A stretch of 64,000 nucleotides of DNA, taken from the NCBI RefSeq assembly GCF_019458025.1, contig NZ_JAHZUY010000013.1:1-64000 (forward strand), in the 5' to 3' direction. The notes under the pieces are model-generated. The model did no database searches. It had not been told where the DNA came from and saw only the letters and a list, made by a program, of their open reading frames with translations. The DNA is from Caldovatus aquaticus (GTDB lineage: Bacteria; Pseudomonadota; Alphaproteobacteria; Acetobacterales; Acetobacteraceae). The stretch's first letter is position 1. Each line of letters begins with the position of its first letter. The translations under genes were made by a program, and so were the position numbers. Of this stretch, positions 15,177-24,477 are shown piece by piece.

Positions 15177-16559
15177 GTGAGCGAGCGCCAGCCGCCGCGC
15201 GGCGAGCGCTGGTCGGGCCGGCTCGGCTTCGTCCTGGCGACGATCGGCTCGGCGGTCGGGCTCGGCTCGATCTGGAAATTCCCCTACGAGGTCGGCGAGA
15301 ACGGCGGCGGCGCCTTCGTTCTGTTCTACCTTCTCGGCCTCGTCCTCGTCGTGCTGCCGCTGATCTTCGCCGAGTTCGCGCTCGGGCGGCGCGGCCGGGG
15401 CGACGCCGCCGCGAGCGTCGCCGCGGTGGCCGCGGAGGCCGGAAGGTCCCCCCGCCGCTGGGCCTGGATCGGCGGCCTCGCGATCGCCACCGGATTCCTG
15501 ATCCTCACCTACTACGCCGTGGTCGGCGGGCTCACCCTCGCCTACCTCCTTCACGCCATCCGGCGGGGCTTCGCCGGCGCCGACGGCGCCGCGACGCGGG
15601 CGCTGTTCGAGGCCATGACCGGCAGTCCGGCGGCGCTCGCGGCATACCAGGCGGCCTTTCTCGCCGCCACCGTCGCCGTGGTCGCGCGCGGCGTCGGCGG
15701 CGGGATCGAGCGGGCCTGCCGGGTGCTGATGCCGCTTCTGGCCGCGCTGATGCTGGGGCTCGTCGCCTACGCCGCGACCGCGGGCGATCTGCGGCGGACC
15801 GTGGCCTTCCTGCTCGCGCCCCGGCCCGAGGCGCTGACGCCCCGGGTGGCGCTCGAGGCGCTCGGCCTCGGCTTTTTCTCGATCGGCGTCGGCCTCGGCG
15901 CGATGATCACCTACGCGGCCTACGCCGGGCGCGACACCGACCTGACGACGGCGGCGGTGGCGACCGTGGCCGGCGACACGGCGATCTCCTTCCTCGCCGG
16001 CTTCGCCGTGTTCCCGCTGGTCTTCGCCCACGGCCTCGACCCGGCGGAGGGGGCGGGCCTGATGTTCCTCACCCTTCCCATCGCCTTCGGCCGGCTGCCC
16101 TTCGGCGATGCGGTCGGCGCTGCCTTCTTTCTCTCGCTGTTCGTCGCCGCGCTCGCCTCGGCGGTGTCGCTGCTCGAGCTCGCGGTCGCGCCGGTGGTGC
16201 AGCGGACCGGCTGGCCGCGGGCGCGGGCCGCCGTGGGTGCCGGGGTGGTCTGCTGGCTCCTCGGCCTGCCCAGCGTGCTTTCCTTCAACCTCTGGCGCGA
16301 GGTGCGCCCGCTCGGCGCCGTGCCCGGCTTCGCGACCGCGGGGCTGTTCGACGCGATCGACCGCATCGCCTCGAACCTGCTGCTGCCGGCCAGCGGGCTG
16401 CTCCTCGCCGTCTTCGCCGGCTGGGTCGCACGGGGCGATCTCCTGGCCGCGGAGCTGCGCTGGGGCCCGAGGGCGGTCGGCGCGCTGCGCTTCCTGTTGC
16501 GCTGGGTCGTCCCGGCGCTGATCCTGGCCTTCGTGGCGCTGGGCCACCTGCCGCGCTGA
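15177..16559 (+). CDS. Sodium-dependent transporter, NSS (SNF) family
   Basis: 460 aa, about 11-12 membrane segments. The TM1 signature SGRLGFVLATIGSAVGLGSI followed by WKFPY is the Na+ and substrate-binding helix of the neurotransmitter:sodium symporter family (LeuT fold); NGGGAFVLFYLLGL and YYAVVGGLTLAY follow as TM2 and TM3. Such bacterial proteins import amino acids or related compounds with Na+; the substrate cannot be told. A GTG start has GGAG ten bases upstream. The gene stands alone; the 279 bases before it and 265 after it show no recognisable feature. Confidence 0.9.
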   Translation: MSERQPPRGERWSGRLGFVLATIGSAVGLGSIWKFPYEVGENGGGAFVLFYLLGLVLVVLPLIFAEFALGRRGRGDAAASVAAVAAEAGRSPRRWAWIGGLAIATGFLILTYYAVVGGLTLAYLLHAIRRGFAGADGAATRALFEAMTGSPAALAAYQAAFLAATVAVVARGVGGGIERACRVLMPLLAALMLGLVAYAATAGDLRRTVAFLLAPRPEALTPRVALEALGLGFFSIGVGLGAMITYAAYAGRDTDLTTAAVATVAGDTAISFLAGFAVFPLVFAHGLDPAEGAGLMFLTLPIAFGRLPFGDAVGAAFFLSLFVAALASAVSLLELAVAPVVQRTGWPRARAAVGAGVVCWLLGLPSVLSFNLWREVRPLGAVPGFATAGLFDAIDRIASNLLLPASGLLLAVFAGWVARGDLLAAELRWGPRAVGALRFLLRWVVPALILAFVALGHLPR

Positions 16560-16824
16560 TCCGACCGGCCGCGCACGGGTGGCCACGGCGCAACCCTGCG
16601 CGGCCGCCCGGGGTGCCGCGGCCGGGGTGCCTGCGCCCGCCGCCGGTGCCGGCGGGTCCGCGCCGTGGTGGCGGCGGAACTCCCGCTCCCGCATCCGGAA
16701 GGCCGTGCGCGTCCCGGAGACGCGAAGCCGTTCCCGCGCGGCCGGGTTCGCCGCGGCGGCCCGGGCTGCCGGCCGCAGGGCCGATCCGCGCCTCCCGGCT
16801 GTCCCCGGCCGTCCGCGCTCCGCT

Positions 16825-17739
16825 CTAGCGCTGGAAGTTGAGCCTCAGCCCGGGCTCCGGCCACTCCATCGCGGCGAGCTCGCCCTTCCCGGACAGCGTG
16901 ATGTAGGCGGTCCGCAGGTCGGGCCCGCCGAAGCAGAGGTTGGTCGGGTGGCTGTCGGGCACCGGCACCTCGCGCACCAGGCGCCCGTCGGGCGCAAAGA
17001 CGGTGATGCGCCCCGTCACCAGCGTCGCCACCGCGATGTTGCCCGAGGCCTCCACCGCCAGGCTGTCGAAGCGGCTGAAGGCCGGCAGGCCGGCGACGAA
17101 GCGTCCGCCGTGCGGCGAGGGGAAGGGGTGCTTGCGCACGACGCCCGGCGCCTCGACGTCGAAGGCCCAGAGGCGAGCGGACTCGGTGTCCGCGACGTAC
17201 ACGGTGCGCTCGTCCGGCGACAGGCCGACGCCGTTGGGGCTGAGGATCGGGTAGGCGACCTCCCGGATCGCGGAGCCGTCCGGCAGGGCGTAGTAGAGCC
17301 CGCCGTGGTCGCGGTGCGTCGCGTAGCGCTTGCCGAGGTCGGTGAACCAGAAGCCGCCGTGGCGGTCGAACACCAGGTCGTTGGGCGCGGAGAGGCGGCG
17401 CCCGTTGCATTCGGTGTAGAGCACGGTGCGCGCGCCGGTCGCCGGGTCCACCCGCGCGATGCAGCCGCCGGCGTAGTCGTCCGACGGGCCCTGGCCCATG
17501 AAGTGGCCCGGCACGTAGCGGTTGCCGCCGTTGTCGCAGAGGTAGAGCATCCCGTCCGGCCCCATCGCCAGGCCGTTCGGGCCGCCGCCCGCCGGGCCGA
17601 GCCGCGTCACCGTCCCGTCGGGGCCGACGCGCGTGATGCGCCCGCCGTTGATCTCGGCGAGGATCACGGAACCGTCCGGCATCGCCACCGGGCCCTCCGG
17701 AAAGCCCAGGCCGCGGGCGAGGATGCGGATCTCGGCCAT
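16825..17739 (-). CDS. SMP-30/gluconolactonase/LRE-family protein
   Basis: 304 aa six-bladed beta-propeller. Family segments are GLGFPEGPVAMPDGSVILAE (with the metal-ligand Glu), GPNGLAMGPDGMLYLCDN, SAPNDLVFDRHGGFWFTDLG and SPNGVGLSPDERTVYVADTE, which carry the conserved Asn and Asp metal ligands. Members hydrolyse sugar or other lactones with Ca2+ or Zn2+; the substrate here is unknown. The ATG at 17739 is preceded by AGAGGAGACACCGCC. No signal peptide. It is divergent from the sulfurtransferase gene across about 185 bases that probably hold both promoters. Confidence 0.88.
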   Translation of the reverse strand: MAEIRILARGLGFPEGPVAMPDGSVILAEINGGRITRVGPDGTVTRLGPAGGGPNGLAMGPDGMLYLCDNGGNRYVPGHFMGQGPSDDYAGGCIARVDPATGARTVLYTECNGRRLSAPNDLVFDRHGGFWFTDLGKRYATHRDHGGLYYALPDGSAIREVAYPILSPNGVGLSPDERTVYVADTESARLWAFDVEAPGVVRKHPFPSPHGGRFVAGLPAFSRFDSLAVEASGNIAVATLVTGRITVFAPDGRLVREVPVPDSHPTNLCFGGPDLRTAYITLSGKGELAAMEWPEPGLRLNFQR

Positions 17740-17923
17740 GGCGGTGTCTCCTCTCTGCCGCGGCATCCTCGCGCCTCCGGCCGGGCGGTCAAGCGCGTCC
17801 CGCCCGTGGCGCGAGGGCGCCGCCGGCGCCGCGCCGCTCCGGCGCGACCGGGGCGCGGCCGGGGCGCGGCGGGCTTGCGGCGGCCCGCGGCCGGGCGCAC
17901 GCTCGCGCCGGGAGGAGACGCCG

Positions 17924-18808
17924 ATGACCGCGCCCGTGCGCTACGCCCATCCCGAGGCCATCGTGGACACGCAGTGGCTGGCCGACCACCTCCGCGATCC
18001 CGCGCTGCGCGTGTTCGACTGCACGACCTATCTGCACTACGAGACGGGGACGGGCCGGCCATACCGGGTCGAGAGCGGGCGCAGGGACTACGAGCAGGGG
18101 CACATCCCGGGCTCTGCCTTCCTCGACCTCCAGGGCGAACTCTCCGACCAGGCGAGTCCGTTCAACTTCATGATGCCGGCCGCGGACGATCTCGCGGCGC
18201 GGTTCGCGGCCAGGGGCGTCGGCGCGGGCACGCGCGTCGTCCTCTATGCGCGCGGGAACCCGCAATGGGCGACGCGCGTGTGGTGGATGCTGCGCGCGAT
18301 CGGCTTCGACGAGGCCGCGATCCTCGACGGCGGCTTCGACACATGGCGCGCCGAGGGACGGCCGGTCGAGACGGGCGAGACGCGCTACCCGGCCGCGACC
18401 CTCGTCGTCCGGCCGCGCCCCGGCCTGTTCGTCGGCAAGGAGGAGGTCCGGGCCGCGATCGGCGATCCGGGCGTCTGCATCCTCAACGCCCTCGCGCCGG
18501 ACCTGCACCGGGGCGACAACCCGCGCTACGGCCGTCCCGGCCGCATTCCCGGGAGCGTCAACGTGCCGGCGCTGTCTCTCGTGGACGCGGCCACCCGGGC
18601 CCTCGGGCCGCCGGAGGCGGTCGCGGCGGCCTTCGCCGCGGCCGGTGCGGCGCCGTCGCAGCGCATCCTGGTCTATTGCGGGGGCGGCATCGCGGCGACG
18701 CTCGACGCCTTCCTGCTGCACCAGCTCGGCTACCGGGACGTCGCCGTGTACGACGCCTCGATGAGCGAATGGGCGAAGGACGAGACGCTGCCGATCGAGC
18801 GGGGCTGA
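17924..18808 (+). CDS. Sulfurtransferase with two rhodanese domains
   Basis: 294 aa. The N-terminal rhodanese domain (DTQWLADHLRDPALRVFDCT, then YEQGHIPGSAFLDLQGELSD) has no active-site Cys in its loop (YARGNPQWATR). The C-terminal domain carries the catalytic Cys in VYCGGGIAAT near residue 250 followed by GYRDVAVYDASMSEWAKDE. This inactive-plus-active arrangement is standard for thiosulfate/3-mercaptopyruvate sulfurtransferases. The loop differs from CGSGVTA of SseA and CRKGVTA of rhodanese, so the sulfur donor is not predictable. GGAGGAGACGCCG precedes the ATG. Confidence 0.9.
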   Translation: MTAPVRYAHPEAIVDTQWLADHLRDPALRVFDCTTYLHYETGTGRPYRVESGRRDYEQGHIPGSAFLDLQGELSDQASPFNFMMPAADDLAARFAARGVGAGTRVVLYARGNPQWATRVWWMLRAIGFDEAAILDGGFDTWRAEGRPVETGETRYPAATLVVRPRPGLFVGKEEVRAAIGDPGVCILNALAPDLHRGDNPRYGRPGRIPGSVNVPALSLVDAATRALGPPEAVAAAFAAAGAAPSQRILVYCGGGIAATLDAFLLHQLGYRDVAVYDASMSEWAKDETLPIERG

Positions 18809-19294
18809 CCGCCGGGAGCGGCGGCGGCCGGCCTCCGTAGGCCGCCGGACGCCGGAGAGGATCGCGCGGAGGGCGCGCGCCGCGGCGAGCCTTTCCGGAA
18901 ACCGGAAAGACGGGCCGCGGCTGCTCCCCGTGCCTCGTGTGGGGCGGTCCGCGTCGCGGTCCGGCGTTGCCTGGCGGCGCGGGCGGCGGCACCGCACGGC
19001 GGCGTCAGGGCGAGCGATCCGATCTGCCGGAAGTCCTTCGTCCCGGCGACGGTGATGCCCGGGCGGCGCCGGCGCCGCCGGCACGGCCGCGGATGAGGCT
19101 TCGCCCGGAAGGGGCGTCTGGCGGGACCATCCCGGCCTCGGCAACCGGCGCCGTGCGGCGCCGCCCGGGCGGCCTCCGGCGCGCGGCGGGACTCGCGCGG
19201 GCGCGGCCGATCTGCTGGAAAGGCGCAGGGGAGGAAGCCGTGCGCGGCGACCTCCCGGCCGGACTGCACCGCGTGACCGGAGGAGGATGGCGGA
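18809..19294. other. 486-base intergenic region
   Basis: No gene recognised on either strand. It contains a perfect hairpin (18891-18909) and an 18-base GC palindrome (19063-19080). The last part must hold the promoter of the KefB-like gene; no clear -35/-10 pair was found. Confidence 0.5.
18891..18909. repeat. Perfect 8-bp inverted repeat
   Basis: CTTTCCGG and CCGGAAAG flank a 3-base AAA loop. It lies 82 bases past the sulfurtransferase stop with no T-run on either side, so it is a poor terminator. It could be a protein-binding palindrome. Confidence 0.4.
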
Positions 19295-21034
19295 TTGCCC
19301 GAACACCACGCGCCGCTGGTCGCCACCATCGCCCTCGGCCTCGCGCTCGCCTTCGCGCTCGGTCTCGCGGCGCACCGGCTGCGCCTCTCGCCGATCGTCG
19401 GCTACCTGCTCGCGGGCATCGCGGTCGGGCCGTTCACGCCGGGCTTCGTCGCCGACCAGCAGCTCGCCGACCAGCTCGCCGAGATCGGCGTGATCCTGCT
19501 GATGTTCGCGGTCGGGCTGCACTTCTCGCTGGACGACCTGATGTCGGTGCGCGCGATCGCGCTGCCGGGCGCGGTCGCGCAGATCGCGGTGGCGACGCTG
19601 CTCGGCACGGCGCTCGCCTGGCAGTTCGGCTGGGGCCTCGGCGCGGGGCTGGTGTTCGGCCTCGCCCTCTCGGTCGCGAGCACGGTGGTGCTGGTCCGCG
19701 CGTTGCAGGAGCGGCGCATCCTGGAGACCGAGCGCGGGCGCATCGCGGTCGGCTGGCTGGTGGTGGAGGACCTGGCGATGGTCCTCGCCCTGGTGGTGCT
19801 GCCCGCGGTCGGCGACGCGCTGGCGGCGGGCGGCGCGGCACCGGGCGGCTTCGGCATCGCCGTGCTGGTGGCGCTGACCCTCGCCAAGGTCGGGGCGTTC
19901 GTCGCGGTGATGCTGGTCGCAGGGCGGCGCGCGATCCCCTGGCTGATGCACTACGCGGCGCACACCGGATCGCGCGAGCTGTTCCGGCTTGCGGTCTACG
20001 CGATCGCGCTCGGCGTCGCCTACGCGGCCTCGGCGCTGTTCGGCGTCTCCTTCGCGCTCGGCGCCTTCTTCGCGGGGATGGTGCTGAGCGGGAGCCAGCT
20101 CAGCCAGCGCGCGGCGGAGGAGGCGCTGCCGCTGCGCGACGCCTTCGCCGTGCTGTTCTTCGTCTCCGTCGGCATGCTGTTCGACCCGCGCATCGTGGTG
20201 CAGGCGCCGCTCGCGGTGCTCGCGACGGTCGCGATCATCGTCGTCGGCAAGTCGCTGGCGGCGCTGCTGATCGTGCGCGCCTTCGGGCAGTCCTGGGCGA
20301 CGGGGCTGACCATCGCGGCCAGCCTCGCGCAGATCGGCGAGTTCTCCTTCATCCTGGCCGGCCTCGGCGTCGCGCTCGGCCTGCTGCCGGCGGAGGGGCG
20401 CGACCTGGTGCTGGCCGGGGCGATCCTCTCGATCCTGCTGAACCCGCTGCTGTTCGGCGCGGTGGAGCGGCGGCGGACGAGGCTCGTCCGCCTGCCTGCC
20501 GGTGCGGAGCCGGCGCCGGGGGCGCCGCCCGCCGTCGCGCCGCCGGCGCGGGAGGAGGCGGAGGCGGCGCCGGAAGCGCCGCCGGCGACCACGCTCACCG
20601 GCCACGACGTGCTGGTGGGCTACGGCCGCGTCGGCTCGCTGGTCGGGGCGGGCCTGTTGGCCGCCGGCCGCCCGCTGCTGGTGTTCGAGGAGAGGGCCGA
20701 GGCCATCGCGGCGGCGCGCCGCGCGGGCGCGGAGGTCGTCGCGGGCAACGCCGCCGATCCGGACGTGCTCGCCGCGGCGAACCTCGCGGCGGCGCAGCGG
20801 CTGTTCGTCACCGTCCCGGAGGCGTTCGAGGCGGGCCAGGTGGTCGAGCAGGCGCGCACCGCCAACCCGGCCATCGAGATCATCGCCCGCGCGCATTCGG
20901 ACGAGGAGGTCGAGTACCTCCGCCGGCTCGGCGCCGACCTGATCGTGATGGGCGAGCGCGAGATCGCCCATCGCATGCTCGCGCACGCGGCCGGCCGCGA
21001 CGCGCCCGGCGCGCCGCCAGCGGGTCGGGACTGA
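19295..21034 (+). CDS. CPA2-family cation/proton antiporter (KefB/YbaL-like) with TrkA-N domain
   Basis: 579 aa inner-membrane protein. About 12-13 membrane segments cover residues 1-395; ALGLAAHRLRLSPIVGYLLA, GVILLMFAVGLHFSLDDLMS and ALSVASTVVLVRALQERRIL are CPA2 hallmarks. After a Pro/Ala linker a cytosolic TrkA-N (RCK) Rossmann domain starts near residue 430 with LTGHDVLVGYGRVGSLVGAG, the NAD-binding GxGxxG. Such proteins mediate K+ or Na+/H+ exchange gated by nucleotides. The start is TTG with AGGAGG seven bases upstream; an ATG at 19287 is in another frame. Confidence 0.92.
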   Translation: MPEHHAPLVATIALGLALAFALGLAAHRLRLSPIVGYLLAGIAVGPFTPGFVADQQLADQLAEIGVILLMFAVGLHFSLDDLMSVRAIALPGAVAQIAVATLLGTALAWQFGWGLGAGLVFGLALSVASTVVLVRALQERRILETERGRIAVGWLVVEDLAMVLALVVLPAVGDALAAGGAAPGGFGIAVLVALTLAKVGAFVAVMLVAGRRAIPWLMHYAAHTGSRELFRLAVYAIALGVAYAASALFGVSFALGAFFAGMVLSGSQLSQRAAEEALPLRDAFAVLFFVSVGMLFDPRIVVQAPLAVLATVAIIVVGKSLAALLIVRAFGQSWATGLTIAASLAQIGEFSFILAGLGVALGLLPAEGRDLVLAGAILSILLNPLLFGAVERRRTRLVRLPAGAEPAPGAPPAVAPPAREEAEAAPEAPPATTLTGHDVLVGYGRVGSLVGAGLLAAGRPLLVFEERAEAIAAARRAGAEVVAGNAADPDVLAAANLAAAQRLFVTVPEAFEAGQVVEQARTANPAIEIIARAHSDEEVEYLRRLGADLIVMGEREIAHRMLAHAAGRDAPGAPPAGRD

Positions 21035-21214
21035 TCCGGCGCCGGCCCCTGCGGCCGCGCCCGCGCGCCGGGACGGGCGGCGGGTCCGGGGCGACCGCGC
21101 CGCACGGGGCTTGCGCCGACTCCCGCCGGCGCGGCCCGGCGTCCACGGGTTGACCGCCGCGGCGGACCGGGCGAGCGTGCGCGCGACGACACCCTGCCCG
21201 GGAGGAGCACCGCC

Positions 21215-21616
21215 ATGTCCGCCGAAGACCAGGCCCTGTTCGAGAAGGGGCTGCCGATCCGCCGCGCCGTGCTCGGCGCCGACTACGTGGATTCGTCGCT
21301 CGCCAAGGCCGACGACTTCATGATGGCGTTCCAGCGCGCCACCACCGCCTGGGCCTGGGGCTGGGCCTGGGGCGACCCGACGCTCGACCGCAGGACGCGC
21401 TCGATGCTGAACCTCGCCATGCTGACGGCGCTCGGCAAGACGCCGGAGATCAGGCTGCACGTGAAGGGCGCGCTGAACAACGGCCTCACCGTGGACGAGA
21501 TCAAGGCGGTGCTGCTGCATGCGACCGCCTATTGCGGCATCCCGGCCGGCCTCGACGCCTTCAAGGCGGCGCACGAGGTGCTGGTCGCCGAGGGCGCGCT
21601 GCCGGGCAAGAAATGA
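21215..21616 (+). CDS. Carboxymuconolactone decarboxylase family protein
   Basis: 133 aa. RTRSMLNLAMLTALGKTPEI, the LHVKGALNNGLTVDEIKAVL helix and HATAYCGIPAGLDAF are the standard CMD/AhpD-fold segments of the PcaC-like subgroup; the conserved His and Cys-bearing AYCGIP are present. PcaC decarboxylates 4-carboxymuconolactone, but many relatives act on other substrates. GGAGGAGCACCGCC precedes the ATG. The next gene starts two bases after its stop, so it heads a three-gene operon. Confidence 0.88.
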   Translation: MSAEDQALFEKGLPIRRAVLGADYVDSSLAKADDFMMAFQRATTAWAWGWAWGDPTLDRRTRSMLNLAMLTALGKTPEIRLHVKGALNNGLTVDEIKAVLLHATAYCGIPAGLDAFKAAHEVLVAEGALPGKK

Positions 21617-21617
21617 G

Positions 21618-22532
21618 ATGAGCGCCGCACCCATCCGCCGCATCGGCTTCGTCGGCATCGGCAACATGGGCTGGCCGATGGCGGCGAACCTGGTGAAGGC
21701 CGGGTTCGAGGTCGCGGTGTGCGACGTCGCGCCCGGCCGCGCCGAGCGCTTCGCCGCCGAGGTGGGCGGCCGCGCCGCCGCCTCGGCCGCCGAGGCGGCG
21801 CGCGGCGCGGACTGCGTCGTCACCATCGTGCCGACCAGCGCTGAGGTCGCCGCGGCGGTGGCGGCGATGGGCGACGCCCTCGCCCCCGGCGCGCTGCTGA
21901 TCGACATGACCTCGGGCCAGCCGGGCAGGACGCGGGAGATCGCGGCGGCGCTCGCCGCGCGCGGCGTCGCCATGGTGGACTGCCCGGTCTCCGGCGGCGT
22001 GCCGCGCGCGAGGAGCGGCGAGCTCGCGATCATGGCCGGCGGCGCCGCGGCCGACCTCGACCGCGCCGAGCCGGTGCTGCGCGCGATGGGCAGCTCGATC
22101 CACCGCTGCGGGCCGATCGGCGCCGGCCAGGCGATGAAGGCCCTGAACAACCTGGTCAGCGCCGGCGGCTTCCTGATCGGCGTCGAGGCGCTGCTGATCG
22201 GCCAGAAGTTCGGCCTCGACCCGCAGAAGATGGTGGAGGTGCTGAACGCCTCCACCGGCATGAACAACAGCACGCAGAAGAAGTTCGCCCAGTACGTGCT
22301 GTCGCGCCGCTTCGACGCCGGCTTCACGCTCGACCTGATGGTGAAGGACCTCTCGATCGCCCTCGAGGTCGGGCGCGAGACCGCGACGCCCACGCCCTTC
22401 GCTGCGCTGTGCCGGGAGATGTGGGCGGCGGCGCTCGCCGCGCTCGGGCCGGGCCAGGACCACACGGCGATGGCGAAGCTCAGCGAGCAGCTCGCCGGCA
22501 ACACCATCCTGGGAGGGAACAAGGGGCCATGA
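21618..22532 (+). CDS. NAD(P)-dependent oxidoreductase, 3-hydroxyisobutyrate-dehydrogenase-like
   Basis: 304 aa. The N-terminal Rossmann motif RIGFVGIGNMGWPMAANLVK, the substrate-binding DCPVSGGVPRARSGELAIMA and the catalytic-Lys helix GAGQAMKALNNLVSAGGFLI identify the beta-hydroxyacid dehydrogenase family (3-hydroxyisobutyrate, tartronate semialdehyde and similar). The catalytic Lys sits in QAMKALNN. Substrate is not predictable; operon partners suggest an aromatic or carboxylic acid breakdown route. It shares an ATGA overlap with the metallo-hydrolase gene downstream. Confidence 0.9.
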   Translation: MSAAPIRRIGFVGIGNMGWPMAANLVKAGFEVAVCDVAPGRAERFAAEVGGRAAASAAEAARGADCVVTIVPTSAEVAAAVAAMGDALAPGALLIDMTSGQPGRTREIAAALAARGVAMVDCPVSGGVPRARSGELAIMAGGAAADLDRAEPVLRAMGSSIHRCGPIGAGQAMKALNNLVSAGGFLIGVEALLIGQKFGLDPQKMVEVLNASTGMNNSTQKKFAQYVLSRRFDAGFTLDLMVKDLSIALEVGRETATPTPFAALCREMWAAALAALGPGQDHTAMAKLSEQLAGNTILGGNKGP

Positions 22533-23347
22533 CCTGGGAGGCCTACGCCATCCGCTACGGCCGCCACGAGCGGCCAGCGCAGCAGAACTTCCTGCTGCCG
22601 GTCGAGGACGCGCACGAGGCGATGCCGCTCGACTACTACGTCTGGCTGTTGCGCGGCCCGGGCGGGCACGAGATCGTGGTGGACACCGGCTTCGACGAGG
22701 CGCTGGCGGCGAAGCGCAACCGCCGCATCAGCCGCCCCGTGGGGCAGGCGCTCCGCGACTTCGGCACCGATCCCGCCGGGGTGCGGGACGTGATCCTCAC
22801 CCACCTGCACTACGACCACGCCGGCAACATCGACCTCTTCCCCAACGCCCGGGTCCACATCCAGGACCGCGAGATGGCCTTCGCCACCGGGCGGCACATG
22901 TGCACCGCCTGCATCCGCCTGCCCTTCGAGGCCGATCACGTGATCGCGGCGGTCCGCGCCCTCTACGGCGACCGCATGGTGTTCCACGACGGCGAGGGCG
23001 AGGTGGCGCCGGGCGTCACGGTGCACCGCGTCGGCGGGCACAGCGACGGGCTGCAGGTGGTGCGGGTCGTGACGGCGCGCGGCCCGGTCGTGCTCGCCTC
23101 CGACGCGATGCACTTCTACGCCAACGTCGCGCGCGGCAACCCCTTCCCGATCGTCTTCGACCTCGGCGCGATGACGCAGGGCTGGAAGCTCGTGAGGCGC
23201 CTCGCCGGCGGGGACGAGACGCGCGTGGTGCCGGGGCACGATCCGGAAGTGCGGCACCGCCACCCCGCCGTGCCCGGAACCGGGGGCGAGGTGGTGGCGC
23301 TGCACCTGGCGCCGATCGCGGGCGGCCGGCCGCAGCCGGCAGCGTGA
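22529..23347 (+). CDS. MBL-fold metallohydrolase, N-acyl-homoserine-lactonase-like
   Basis: 272 aa. The zinc motif HLHYDHAGN (HxHxDH) lies near residue 93, followed by a GGHSDGLQVV metal His, LASDAMHFYAN with the bridging Asp, and VPGHDPEV with the last His. The overall layout (DYYVWLLRGPGGHEIVVDTG early on) is that of AHL lactonases and related lactone hydrolases. In this operon it more likely opens a lactone of a catabolic intermediate than a signal molecule. The start overlaps the previous stop by four bases. Confidence 0.88.
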   Translation: MTWEAYAIRYGRHERPAQQNFLLPVEDAHEAMPLDYYVWLLRGPGGHEIVVDTGFDEALAAKRNRRISRPVGQALRDFGTDPAGVRDVILTHLHYDHAGNIDLFPNARVHIQDREMAFATGRHMCTACIRLPFEADHVIAAVRALYGDRMVFHDGEGEVAPGVTVHRVGGHSDGLQVVRVVTARGPVVLASDAMHFYANVARGNPFPIVFDLGAMTQGWKLVRRLAGGDETRVVPGHDPEVRHRHPAVPGTGGEVVALHLAPIAGGRPQPAA

Positions 23348-23462
23348 ATCTCCAGCGCCGCAGGGGCGGGGCGGAGCGCGGGGCGGCCCGGTCGCGCCCC
23401 GGCGGCAGGCGGATGCCGTCCGGCGTGCCGCGCCGCCCCCGGCAGGCGCGCGGCAGCAGAGC

Positions 23463-23987
23463 TCAGTCGCGCGTCTGGAGGTGCGCCTCCAGCATCCACA
23501 GCATCTTGTCCACGGCGCGCGACTGCTCCGTCAGCAGGTCGGCCGTATCCGCATCCCCCGCCTCGGCGGCCTGGTCGATGCCGGTGCGCAGTGCCTTCGC
23601 CACCTGGGCGTAGCGCTCCGCCAGCGCCCGGACATGGCCGAGGCCGTCCTGCAGGTCGGTCGGGTAGGGCGGGAGCCGCGTGCCCTGCGCCACGGCCTGG
23701 GTGGTGCCGATCGCCGTGCCGCCGAGGGTGACGATGCGCTCGGCGAGGTCGTCCGCACCCTCGGCGAGCCGGCCGTAGAAGTCCTGGAACAGCGCGTGCA
23801 GGGCGGCGAAGTGCGGCCCCTTCACGTTCCAGTGCGCCTGGCGGGTGGCGTTGTAGAGGTCCACCGCGTCCGTCAGGCAGGCCTGCAGCACGCCGATCGA
23901 GACCTTCTTCGCGTTGTCGGGCGTGTCGTTGAGCGTACGGTGCAGCGGCTTGCCGGTCACGGCCTCGGCAGTCGCGGTCTTCGCCAT
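23463..23987 (-). CDS. dps: Dps DNA-binding ferritin-like protein
   Basis: 174 aa. The ferroxidase-site helix segments ATRQAHWNVKGPHFAALHAL (His ligand) and FQDFYGRLAEGADDLAERIV (Asp/Glu ligands) are intact, and EQSRAVDKMLWMLEAHLQTR closes the fold. Dps forms dodecamers that store iron, remove peroxide and compact DNA in starved or oxidatively stressed cells. An AAGGAGGAG Shine-Dalgarno precedes the ATG. It is divergent from the DUF962 gene across about 150 bases; no OxyR or Fur site could be confirmed by eye. Confidence 0.94.
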   Translation of the reverse strand: MAKTATAEAVTGKPLHRTLNDTPDNAKKVSIGVLQACLTDAVDLYNATRQAHWNVKGPHFAALHALFQDFYGRLAEGADDLAERIVTLGGTAIGTTQAVAQGTRLPPYPTDLQDGLGHVRALAERYAQVAKALRTGIDQAAEAGDADTADLLTEQSRAVDKMLWMLEAHLQTRD

Positions 23988-24141
23988 TCTCCATCTCCTC
24001 CTTCGTTGAGGTGTCGGGGGAGAGATGGGGCGGAGCGCCGCCGTGTCAGCCCCCTGCGGCGCGTCGGCGTGGGTGTGCGCGGCCTCGGCTGCGCTCGGCG
24101 GGCGCTGGCGCGCCGGCCGGCCCTTCCGCTAGGCTGGGCGT

Positions 24142-24477
24142 ATGGGCCAGGACCTGTCCCGCATCGCCCGCTACGCCGATTTCTGGCCGTGCTACCTCCG
24201 CGAGCATGCCCGTCCGGCGACGCGGCTCCTGCACGTCGCGGGCACCGTCGCGGCCGCGCTGCTGCTGCTTTGGGGCCTGGTCCTCGGCCCGCTCCGGCTG
24301 CTGCTGCTCGTGCCCGTGGCCGGCTACGGCCTCGCCTGGATCGCCCACTTCGCCATCGAGGGCAACCGGCCGGCCAGCTTCGCTCGTCCGCTCTGGTCCC
24401 TCCGGAGCGACCTGCGCATGGCGGCGCTGTTCCTGACCGGCCGGCTGGAGGGCGAGCTGCGGCGCGCTGGCCTGTAG
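24142..24477 (+). CDS. DUF962/Mpo1-like membrane protein
   Basis: 111 aa. Two hydrophobic segments (about residues 30-50 and 50-72) and the conserved histidines in TRLLHVAGT and [15 protein letters not shown] match DUF962. In yeast the related Mpo1 is an Fe2+-dependent dioxygenase of 2-hydroxy fatty acids; the bacterial role is unproven. The N-terminus [20 protein letters not shown] is typical. No clear Shine-Dalgarno is visible before the ATG. Confidence 0.82.
   Translation: MGQDLSRIARYADFWPCYLREHARPATRLLHVAGTVAAALLLLWGLVLGPLRLLLLVPVAGYGLAWIAHFAIEGNRPASFARPLWSLRSDLRMAALFLTGRLEGELRRAGL

Noticed and set aside
17789-23305. An 1838-codon open frame on the minus strand
   Set aside because: It runs antisense through at least six well-supported genes, is His/Arg/Gly-rich without domains and has no ribosome-binding site. 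It is a by-product of extreme GC content.
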